A DNA stretch of 64,000 nucleotides, taken from the NCBI GenBank assembly GCA_046154185.1, contig JBJXGE010000058.1, positions 124,001 to 188,000 of the forward strand, read 5' to 3'. How positions within the stretch are numbered: position 1 is the first letter of the stretch; each line of letters begins with the position of its first letter. The translations under genes and the position numbers were made by a program. Below the pieces are notes generated by a model. The model worked only from the letters and a program-made list of their open reading frames with translations, did no database searches and was not told the DNA's origin. Source of the stretch: JBJXGE01 sp046154185. Its GTDB lineage: Bacteria; Planctomycetota; UBA8108; UBA1146; JAJFFE01. Positions 20,052-29,800 of the stretch are shown piece after piece.

Positions 20052-22100
20052 CTACGGCGCGCACGCGCCGAGTGTGTCGCTCGTCGGATCGAGTCCGAAC
20101 CCTGGATACGGGTACGCCAGCGCCGGGCCCTGTGCGAATAGGAAACTGAGTATCTTGATTGCGTCCGCGAGGTCGACGATTCCGTCATCGTTAGAGTCGG
20201 CCGCGTCAGGACACAACGGCGACCCGCCGCTCGCGAACAAATAGCTGAGCAAGAACACGGCGTCGCCGATGTTGATCGCGAGGTCGTGATTCGCGTCGCC
20301 ACGAACGAACCCGGGCTGCGGCAGCTCGTCAACCGTGACGCGACCGTGCAGCAAGAGTGGATGCACCGAAGTGCCTGCCGACGTCGAGAAAATATTCGAA
20401 ATCGGCGGCGAGCCCAATCCATTGGTCAAGATCCAGTCGATCTCGCTGCCGAAAACAGCCGCGGCCGCAACTTCGTAGTCAATGGCGAACAAGACCTGAC
20501 TCAGGGAGGGCGCCAATGTGCGGCCGTCAAACGGCAAAACTGCGTCGAAGATAATGGCGACGATCAACTCGCTCGCCGCGCCGATGATGAGCGGCTCAAC
20601 GAAAATGAACTCCGGCGTCAACTGCAGAATTGCGCTGCCAGCGAGATCGATCCCTTGGAAGTCGACGAGTTCGCTGTCGAACCGCAAAGCGACTTGAAAG
20701 CCCTGGAGTGGATCGACGTGCCGAGCGTGCACGGGATGCTGGATGCTCGCCCCGGCGTAGGACGAGATGCGGGGCAGACTCAACACGTCGGGTGGCAGAC
20801 TCGTCGACACCAAATCTTCCTGAGTTGTCGTCGCGACGCCGCCGGGACCGCTGACGGTCAACGTCACATCGAAGACGCCCGGTAGCAAGTAAGTGTGCGT
20901 CGGCGAAAGCTGACTACTCGTCTCGCCATCGCCGAAGTCCCATTCGACGTTGGTAATGACGCCGCTAGACTGACTGCTGAACGCGACGTCCAATGGCGCG
21001 ACACCGCTCAGCACAGGACCGGCAGTAAACTCCGCCGTCGGCGCGGGCGCATTGTGCAAGTACTGAATCTGACCGTTCTGCGCGAACGCGATATATACGT
21101 TGCCGACGTCGTCGAGCGCCACGCACGGGCTGAGCGCGAGGCCGCTCGAGACGAGCGTCTGCGTAGCGCTCCACGGTGAGACCGAGTCACGATACTTGTA
21201 AAAAATATTCCCCGCCTGCGAATAGACCAGCGCCACCGTCCCCGCGGGATTGACCGCGAGCCGCGGCACGCTGCTGCTGAGCGCTGGACCGAGCAACTCG
21301 AGCGCACCGAACGCCGCGCCCGGGAGCGCACTCGTGTAGTAGAAGCCGCTATCTTTCACCACGACGGCGTGAATAAGGTCCGCGGCATCCGCGCCAAGCG
21401 CGACCGCCGTGTAGGTACCCGGCGTCGCACTCAAGAGCTGTTCGGTCGCGAGCAGACCGCCGGGCGTGTACTCTCGAAAGTGCACCTGCCCGCTCCGGAC
21501 GTACGCCACGAGGGCCGTTCCATCGGATCGACCGACGATTTGCGGTCGCGTGCCGATCGCGACCGGCTGCGCGCGCCCCGAATTCACGGAGAGTCGCACT
21601 TCGGCGGGGCCGCCGCCCGCTGGCGTACTTTGCCAGGTGACCAACAACTCCCCGATTGCCGAGATCCGCAGCATCGGAAAACGGTCGTCGTCGAAATTGT
21701 CGGTGATCGCCACGGCGCCGGCGAACGCGCCGCTCAAGTTTCCGACTACGAAGATTTCGCTGTCGGTGCCGCCGAACGGTGTCTCCTCATAGGCGATCTG
21801 CAGCAGCGAAAATGCTCCGCGTACGATCTGCGGTCGCAAACTCGCGGAGCTACTTGCCGACACATTCTCATAGATGGAGAAGTCGTTTTGCGACTGCGTG
21901 CAAAGAATTTCTTGCAGGCTCTCAAAGCAAATCGCGATTCGATTGCCACCCCCGACGACGATCGCTGGATTCGTCGCGGCTGTGAACGAACCCGACACAA
22001 CTTGGGTGCCTCCGAACGGCGCTCCCTGCGCAGCGACGCTCGCAGTGAATCCGCAAGACAACAACAGCCAAAGCGCCTTCGCCCGCAGTGCAATCGTCAT
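20052..22100 (-). CDS. Secreted PKD / cohesin-like / dockerin protein
   Basis: Extracellular protein of unknown function, about 682 residues. Order: signal peptide (MTIALRAKALWLLLSCGFTASVAAQ); a ~330-residue beta-rich region with repeated 'GTAVALVYSQAGNIFYKYRD'-type blades resembling a sialidase-like propeller; a PKD domain (APLDVAFSS, VEWDFGDGETSSQLSPTHTY); a cohesin-like domain (LPRISSYAGASIQHPVHARH, GFQVALRFDSELVDFQGID); then a paired dockerin-like repeat. The tail is shorter than in the other dockerin proteins (FGLDPTSDTLGACAP). ATG 22100 is chosen because it starts the signal peptide; GTG 22130 is in frame. Having cohesin-like and dockerin-like modules in one chain is unusual. Confidence 0.75.
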   Translation of the reverse strand: MTIALRAKALWLLLSCGFTASVAAQGAPFGGTQVVSGSFTAATNPAIVVGGGNRIAICFESLQEILCTQSQNDFSIYENVSASSSASLRPQIVRGAFSLLQIAYEETPFGGTDSEIFVVGNLSGAFAGAVAITDNFDDDRFPMLRISAIGELLVTWQSTPAGGGPAEVRLSVNSGRAQPVAIGTRPQIVGRSDGTALVAYVRSGQVHFREYTPGGLLATEQLLSATPGTYTAVALGADAADLIHAVVVKDSGFYYTSALPGAAFGALELLGPALSSSVPRLAVNPAGTVALVYSQAGNIFYKYRDSVSPWSATQTLVSSGLALSPCVALDDVGNVYIAFAQNGQIQYLHNAPAPTAEFTAGPVLSGVAPLDVAFSSQSSGVITNVEWDFGDGETSSQLSPTHTYLLPGVFDVTLTVSGPGGVATTTQEDLVSTSLPPDVLSLPRISSYAGASIQHPVHARHVDPLQGFQVALRFDSELVDFQGIDLAGSAILQLTPEFIFVEPLIIGAASELIVAIIFDAVLPFDGRTLAPSLSQVLFAIDYEVAAAAVFGSEIDWILTNGLGSPPISNIFSTSAGTSVHPLLLHGRVTVDELPQPGFVRGDANHDLAINIGDAVFLLSYLFASGGSPLCPDAADSNDDGIVDLADAIKILSFLFAQGPALAYPYPGFGLDPTSDTLGACAP

Positions 22101-22454
22101 TTCGACGGCTTCCGTCTCTAGCAGTTCCACTCAAGCGCACGCGATGAGCCGGTCGCTTGTGTCAGAATGTGCTGGGATTGTCTCTAAGAGCCACTGCCTC
22201 GTCTGGGCGCCTATCGAACCACGTGCACTAGCGAATGCCAAGACATATTCCCAAAGCGACGCACAACGCTGAGCGCGGTGGTCGCTTGCAGCGAAACTGC
22301 AAGTCGACCGCTGAGGCTTGCGACCCGCGGCGGCGCGCGAGTATAAGTGCGTGGCTGTACGCGCTTGAGTCCTCGACAAAACACCACAGATCCGGTGCGC
22401 GATGGGCGCCGCCGCAGCGCGCCCGTGCCGCATTCCGTCCGAGAGGTCGCGAAG
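22101..22454. other. Divergent region upstream of ispG with a strong hairpin
   Basis: This 354-base gap between a minus-strand secreted protein and plus-strand ispG holds no convincing gene. The most visible structure is a hairpin at 22280-22309: GGTCG and CTTGCAG pair with CTGCAAG and CGACC, with one bulged T and a CGAAA loop. It lies about 145 bases ahead of ispG and could be part of its leader. Confidence 0.4.
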
Positions 22455-23609
22455 TTGTCCGCTCCTAGTCCGCTGCGCCGCAATCCAACCCGCGCCGTCC
22501 GCATCGGTCGCATGACCATCGGCGCTGGGCATCCGATCGCCGTGCAGAGCATGTGCGCGACGAAGACGCAGAACGTGGCGGCGACCGTCGAGCAAATCGA
22601 GCAGCTGTGCGCGGCCGGCGCCGATCTCGTGCGCATCGCCGTTGACACGCCGCGCGACGCTGACGCGTTGCGCGAGATTCGCGCACGGACAAGTGCGAAC
22701 CTCTCGGTGGACTTGCAGGAGAACTATCGACTCGCGAGCGCGGTCGCTCCGAGCGTCGACAAGATTCGCTATAACCCTGGCCATCTCTACCATCACGAGC
22801 GCGCGAAGCCTTGGCAGGACAAAGTGCGCGCGCTTGCCGACATCGCCGTTGCCGCCGACTGCGCGCTCCGCGTGGGCGTCAACTGCGGCTCGGTCGACCC
22901 ACGTCAGGCCGATAAGTTCGCGCCCGGCGACTCGATCTCCCCGATGGTCGAGAGCGCGCTCGAGCATTGCGCATTGCTCGATAGCATCGGATTCACGCGC
23001 TATTGCGTCTCGCTCAAAGACTCTGATCCCGACAAGGTCATCGCCGGCAACATGCGCTTCGCCGCCGAGCGTCCAGACGTCCCGCTTCACTTGGGTGTCA
23101 CGGAAGCTGGCATTCCACCGGATGGCATCATCAAAACGCGTGTAGCGTTCGAGCAATTGCTGAGTCGCGGTATTGGCGATACGTTGCGCGTGTCGCTCAC
23201 CGTCCCAAACCCGCGCAAGGGCGAAGAAATCGCCGCTGGTCGGCAAATACTCGCCGACCTCGCCGCGGGTCGTGCGCGGAGCGTTGTGCAGTTTGCGCGC
23301 GACCGTCTCAACATCATCAGTTGTCCGAGCTGTTCGCGCGTCGAGAACGAGTCGTTCGTGGAGCTCGCCGAACAGATCAAGGAGCTGACGCGCTATGCCG
23401 AGCCACACAACATTACAATTGCCGTCATGGGCTGTCGCGTGAATGGCCCTGGTGAGACCGACGACGCGGACCTCGGTCTCTGGTGTGCTCCGACCTTCGT
23501 GAATCTGAAACGCGGCCGCGAGAAAATCGGCTCTTACTCGTACGAGGAAATCGGCGCCCGACTCAAGCATGAACTCGATCTAATCATCGCGACTCGATCG
23601 CGCAGCTAG
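22455..23609 (+). CDS. ispG: 4-hydroxy-3-methylbut-2-en-1-yl diphosphate synthase (IspG/GcpE)
   Basis: Catalyses the penultimate step of the MEP isoprenoid pathway, reducing MEcPP to HMBPP with a [4Fe-4S] cluster. The 384-residue product has the TIM-barrel start ([32 protein letters not shown]) and the cluster ligands in ISCPSCSR and [11 protein letters not shown], followed by the conserved GLWCAP. Length fits the short bacterial form. TTG 22455 is preferred because GAGAGG lies eight bases upstream and it begins just before the conserved region; a GTG at 22347 is also open. Its TAG stop lies inside the left inverted repeat of a MITE-like element, so the element may have replaced the original 3' end. 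Confidence 0.9.
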   Translation: MSAPSPLRRNPTRAVRIGRMTIGAGHPIAVQSMCATKTQNVAATVEQIEQLCAAGADLVRIAVDTPRDADALREIRARTSANLSVDLQENYRLASAVAPSVDKIRYNPGHLYHHERAKPWQDKVRALADIAVAADCALRVGVNCGSVDPRQADKFAPGDSISPMVESALEHCALLDSIGFTRYCVSLKDSDPDKVIAGNMRFAAERPDVPLHLGVTEAGIPPDGIIKTRVAFEQLLSRGIGDTLRVSLTVPNPRKGEEIAAGRQILADLAAGRARSVVQFARDRLNIISCPSCSRVENESFVELAEQIKELTRYAEPHNITIAVMGCRVNGPGETDDADLGLWCAPTFVNLKRGREKIGSYSYEEIGARLKHELDLIIATRSRS

Positions 23610-23796
23610 TGCCGTGTCAGGCAACCTTGGCCCGCTAGGTTCGAGGCAACCTGGGTTAGGCTTGGTCGCGAGCGACCGAGCGAAACCGGAGGCGACCTGC
23701 CTGGTCGTTGAGGATTTCGCGACGGAGGAGCGAGCAAGAGTGACCCGAGGCTGCCCGGACAAAGAGGGTCAAAGTTGCGTGACACGGCACTAGCTG
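23603..23796. mobile_element. MITE-like element with 17-bp terminal inverted repeats
   Basis: CAGCTAGTGCCGTGTCA at 23603-23619 is exactly inverted at 23780-23796, giving a ~194-bp element without coding capacity. The similarity extends inward (GGCAACC versus GCAACTT on the complement). The ends CTAG or TA could be a target duplication, as in IS630/Tc1-type elements, but are palindromic and so ambiguous. It overlaps the last codons of ispG and ends 71 bases before the polyketide-synthase-like gene. Confidence 0.65.
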
Positions 23797-23867
23797 CTGT
23801 GTTCGGTCGTTGCGCTCGTTAACATGCCCGCCCGTTTTCGGACCCTCGCGTCGACGACAAGAACAAG

Positions 23868-26800
23868 ATGCCGCGCACAGAACCTTCGCAGCCGAATCCG
23901 CTCGCCATCGCCATCACCGGCGTCGGGATCGCGTTTCCGGGCGCACGGACGCTCGTCGAGTTTTGGCGACTCATCGCCGCTGGCCGCACGGCGCTCGCGC
24001 GCGTGCCGGATGGACGTTGGACGATGCCGGCTGACGTCGCTTGGTCGCAAGACGGCCCGGCGCCCGACCGTGTCGTCGCGACGAACGGTGGCCTTCTTGA
24101 AACGAGCGCTGTCGATCTGTCGGGCTTGCGCATCACGGCGGACGAACTTCGCGCGCTCGATCCGCAAGTAAGCGTTCTGTTGCAGGCGGCGCGCGCGGCC
24201 GTCACCGATGCGCACGAACTCGCGGCGCTCGATCGGCAACGCGTCGCCGTCGTGCTCGGCAACATCGTGTTGCCGACGGAAAAAGCGTCGGCTTTGAGTC
24301 GGGAGTATCTGCGCGCCATCTTCGCCGAGCAGCTTGGACTCGCGGCGACCGCCCCCCACCCGCCGACCGATGCGCGCAATCGCTACGCGGCCGGTCTCCC
24401 TGCGGGTCTCCTCGCCACGGCATTCGGCTTCGGCGGTGGCGCCTTCACCATCGATGCGGCTTGCGCGTCATCGCTTTACGCACTCAAACTCGCGGCGACC
24501 GAACTCACGGCGGGTCGCGTCGACGCCGTGCTCGCGGGCGGACTCTCGCGCCCCGACGCGCTCTATACCCAAATGGGTTTCTCGCAACTGCGCGCGCTCA
24601 GTCCGAGCGGCGAGTGTCGACCGTTCGATGCGCGTGCCAATGGGCTCGTCGTCGGTGAAGGCGCCGGTGTGTTCGTATTGCGCCGACTCGCCGACGCGGT
24701 CGCGGACGGCCACCGTATTTACGCGGTGATTCGCGGCATCGGGGTGTCGAACGACGTCGGTGGCAGCTTGCTCGCTCCTGAAAGCGAAGGGCAACTGCGC
24801 GCGCTGCGCGCTGCCTATCGGCAGGCCGGCTGGTCGCCACAAGACATCGATCTCATCGAGTGTCACGCCACCGGCACGCTGGTCGGTGACGCCATCGAAG
24901 CGCGCAGTTTGCGCGCGCTCTGGCGCGAGGGCGCGAGTAGCGACGATGACGTGGGGCGCTGCGTCCTTGGCTCGGTCAAGAGCAACGTCGGCCATCTGCT
25001 GACGGCGGCTGGAGCGGCGGGCCTCGCGAAAGTACTGCTCGCGTTCGAACACGACGCGCTGCCACCGACGGCGGGTTTCGCGACACCGAATGCCGCGCTC
25101 GAACTCGCCGCGAGTCCATTTCGCGTGCTGCGCTCGAGTGAGCCGTGGCGCGCCCGCACACCCGGCGTACCGCGACGTGCGGCGATCAACGCGTTCGGAT
25201 TCGGCGGCATCAACGCGCATGTGTTGCTCGAAGAGTGGTTGCCGGCCGCGACAGCGATCCCAAAGCCGGTCGCGCCAGTGACACCGACACCGACACCAAA
25301 CGACAGCGCGATCGCCATCGTCGGCATTGGGTTGCGGCTCCCGGGCTGCGCGGATGCGCAGGACGCGGTGCGCCGCGTGACGAGTCTCAGCGCTGGATCG
25401 CTCGCGCCGGTCCGCGACCTCGGCGCGTCATTCGGTCTCAGCGACGTGCGCGGCCACATTTTTGGCGCGCATTCCGCACCGGCTATCCCCGCCGGCCGGT
25501 ACCGTATTCCTCCGCGCGAACTCGATGAGTGCCTGCCGCAACAACTTCTCCTCCTCGAAGCCGCGCGCGACGCACTCGTCGACGCGAACTGGCAAGAGTC
25601 AGCGAGTCTCCGCACCGGAGTGCTGATCGGCATCGGCCTCGACGCCAACACGACTGACTTCAGCTGCCGTTGGTCGTTGCCGAGCGATGCCCGCAACTGG
25701 GCGCGCGCGAGTGGTCGCCCCGAAAACGGTCCCGCATTCGACGCTTGGCTTGCCGAGTTACTCGGCGCGGCGGGCCCGGCCTTGAACGCCAATCGCACGA
25801 TGGGAGCGCTCGGCGGCATCGTCGCGAGTCGCGTCGCGCGCGAGTTTCGCATCGGCGGCCCGAGCTTCACGGTCTCGAGCGAGGACACTTCGAGTCAGCA
25901 CGCGATCGAACTCGGCGTGCGGCTCTTGCAAGACGGCGAACTCGACGCGGTCGTCGTGGGCGGCGTCGATCTCGCGGGCGATGCGCGCGCGGTGCTCGGC
26001 ACGCTCGCAGCGAGCGGACGCACGGCGCAAGCGAGCGAATTTCTGTGCGGTGAAGGCGCCGGCGCCGTCGTCCTCAAACGACTCGCGGATGCGGAGCGCG
26101 ATGGCGATCGCATCTATGCGTTGGTGCGCGGCGCGGCGCGCGGTGCGAGCGACGCGGCCGGTGTCGCGCGCGCGTTCGACGCGGCCACGCGCGAGGCGGA
26201 CGCTGCGGGCGTCGCCACGATCGCGCGCTTGGAGCTGTGCGGCATCGCGGGCGACGCGCGGCGCGCGGCGATCACCGCCGCGTTGCGAGCGACACTCGCA
26301 GCGCCGCAGCGATCGCCGCGCGTCGCGCTCAGCCTCTTCGAACAAGATCTCGGCGAACTCGGAGCGGCGAGCGGCATCGTGGGATTGATTCGCGTCGCGC
26401 TTCTGCTGCACGACAAGTTGCTGCCGGCAAATGTTGGGTCGGCGGCGAGCGCGGCGCTCGTCGCGGCTGCGCCGCAGCTTTTCGTGCCCGACGCTGCTCA
26501 GTATTGGTTGCACGACCGCGCGAGTGGCCCGCGGCGCGCGGCGCTCGTGAGCCTCAGCGTGGACGGGAATAGTCACGCGATCGTGCTCGAAGAGACTGCC
26601 GCCGCGCCCGTGCCACCGATCGCCGTCGCGCCCGCCCGGGAAGCGCTGTTTGCGCTCTACGCGCCGAATCGCGCCGAGCTTCGACGATGCGTCGCGCAAT
26701 TGCGCGAGCGCATCGAGATCGAAGCATCGAACGCTGTCGGTCAACTCGCGGCGGAATGGTGGGCAACCTCGCGAGCGGAGCGCAGCGACGACGCGCTGGC

Positions 26801-29800
26801 GCTCGCGATCGTCGCGCGCGATCGCGCCCAACTCATCGAGCTTTGCGCACGCGCGGAAGTACTCGTCGGAAGCCGCGCGGACGACTCGGTCGCGCTGCTC
26901 GACATCGGCGCGCCCGGGCTCCGCGATCGCATCTTCTTCAGCAACACACCGCTGACTCGTAACGGCGGCGAACTCGCATTTATCTATCCAGGCTCAGGGC
27001 AACACTTCGACGGCATGGGTCGCGCTGAGAGCGCCCGCTGGCCGCACGTCTTGGAACGGCAACATCTCGAGAGCGAGCGTCTCTGCGCGCAATTCGGCGG
27101 CGGCGTCGCTTGGCAAGATTCCGCGCTCCAGCGCGACGATCCGGAGCGCGCAATTTTTGCGCAAGTCACGCTCGGCGCCTTTCTCACGGACGTGCTCGCG
27201 CAGTTCGGCGTGCTACCCCACGCCGTGATCGGCTACAGCCTCGGGGAAACGACGAGCCTCTTCGCGACGCGCACCTGGCGGGATCGCGATGGCATGCTCG
27301 CGCGCATGGAAGCGAGTACGCTGTTCAAGACCGAACTCGCCGGTGAGTGCCGCGCTGCGCGCCGCGCCTTTGCGCTCGCGAGCACCGCGGAATGCGATTG
27401 GCTCACGGCCGTGATCGCCGCGCCGGTCGCCGCCGTGCGTGCGTGCCTCGGCGCGTTTCCGCGCGCGTGGGTGTTGATCGTCAACACCCACAACGAAACT
27501 GTGATCGGCGGCGAACGCGCACAAGTCGAGGCGCTCGCGAGATCGCTCGGCGACGCCGAACTCCACCGACTGCGCGCGGTCACGACCGTGCATTGCGCGG
27601 TGGTCGAACCCGTGCAAACCGAATATCGCGCGCTCCATCTTTTCCCCGTGACCCCGCCCGCGGGCGTGCGCATCTACAGCGCGGCGGCGGCCGCGGCGTA
27701 CGAAGTCACGACCGCAAGCGCCGCCGATTCGATCCTGGCACAAGCGCTCCGCGGCTTCGACACGCCGAAACTCATCGAGCGCGCCTACGCCGACGGCGTG
27801 CGCTTCTTCGTCGAAATGGGTCCGGGCGCGTCGTGCGCTCGCATGGTGCGAAGCATTCTCGGCGCGCGGCCGCACGCGGCGCGCAGTCTGTGCGCACCTG
27901 GGCAAGATGATTTGCCGGCGCTCTTGCGTCTCCTCGCGCATCTGATCGCGGAGGGTGTCCGCGTCGATTTGTCACCGCTCTATGCGCCGAGCGCGGGTCC
28001 GACGCGAGTTGGCAATCCGGAGCGCGCGACGGGCGGACACGAGATCTCGTTCGGTCGCCCGCAAGTGGCGATCGCCCTTCCTCGCCCGACTGCGCGTTCG
28101 GCCGTGCCTGCCACCGCACGAGTGAGTGACGAGCTTGCGCGGTACGCGCTCGAGCAAGTCGCTGCGGCGACCGCGGCGACGGCGCGCGCGCACGCGGTGT
28201 TTCTCAAGTGGAGCGAAGAGCAACGCACGGCGCTCGTCGAACTGCAGGATCGGCACGCGCGGCTGGCCGCGGTCGAGGTTGCGCCGGCGCCCATCGTGTT
28301 CGACCGTGCCGCGTGTCGCGAACTCGCGGTCGGCCGACTTGCGGCCGTCCTCGGCGCCGAGTTCGCCGCCGTCGATCAATTTCCGACGCGCGTGCGACTG
28401 CCAGATGAGCCGCTCCTCCTCGTCGATCGCATTCTTGCGGTTGAGGCCGAACCGCGCTCGCTCTCGCATGGTCGCGTGATCACGGAACATGATGTGCTGC
28501 CCGGCGCGTGGTACCTCGACGCCGGCCGCATTCCGACTTGCATCGCGGTCGAAGCCGGGCAAGCCGACTTGTTCTTGTCGGGTTATCTCGGCATCGACTT
28601 CCACACGCGGGGACTCGCGGTCTATCGCTTGCTCGATGCGGAGGTCACGTTTCATGCGCCGCTCCCGCGCGCGGGCGCCACGATCCAGTACGACATCCGC
28701 ATCGAAGAGTTTTTCTACCAAGGCGCGACGGCGCTGTTTCGGTTTCATTTCGACGCGACCGTGGACGGCGAGCGCATCCTCACGATGCGAAAGGGCTGTG
28801 CCGGTTTCTTCACCGCCGCCGAACTCGCCGATGGGCGCGGCATTGTGAAGACGCAACTCGATCTTCGACCGCAGGTCGGTCGACGCACCGGCGACTATCA
28901 GCCACTCGTGCCGGTCGAACGCGCGGTCTACGGCGACGCGCAACTCGCCGCGTTGCGCCGCGGCGCCATCGCGGAATGTTTCGGCCCGTCATTCGCGGAC
29001 CTGCCATTCACGCGACCCGCGACCATTCCGGGCGGCCGCATGACGCTCGTCGATCGCGTCGTGGAACTCGACCCGGCCGGCGGTCGCTTCGGACTCGGCA
29101 GAATTCGCGGCGCGGCCGATATCGCCCCCGACGCGTGGTTTCTCATGTGTCATTTTTGCGACGATCGCGTGATGCCCGGCACGTTGATGTACGAGTGTTG
29201 CTTGCACACGCTGCGCATTTTCTTATTGCGGCTCGGCTGGATCGGCGAGCACGACGAAGTCGTTTGCGAACCGATACCCACGCGCACGAGTCGCCTCAAG
29301 TGCCGCGGCCAAGTGACGGCCGACACAACGAGCGTCGAATACGAGCTCGATGTGAAAGAACTGGGCTACGAGGCGGACGGCACGCCCTACGCAATCGCCG
29401 ACGCGTTGATTCGCGCGGACGGTCGAGCGATTGTGGAGATGCTCGACATGTCGGTGCGGCTCAGCGGACTCCACAAAACCGAACTCGAAGCGATGTGGCG
29501 CCACGTCGCGCGCCGAGCTGGGCGCCGGCGGATGGCGCCCCTCTTCGACTACGAACGCATCTTGGCTTTCGCGACCGGCAAACCATCCGTCGCGTTCGGC
29601 GAACCTTATCGCGTGTTCGACGACCAACGTGTGATCGCGCGTCTGCCCGGACCGCCCTATCAGTTTCTCGACCGCATCATGACGATCGCGAATGCGGAGC
29701 CGTTCGTGCTCGCGGCGGGAGCACACATCGAGACGGAATACGACGTGCCCGCCGACGCGTGGTACTTCGACGCCAACCGCACGTCGACGATGCCATTCGC

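Noticed and set aside
22131..23570. A 479-codon open frame on the minus strand opposite ispG
   Set aside because: It is an antisense frame kept open by high GC; the plus strand encodes IspG with all cluster ligands.
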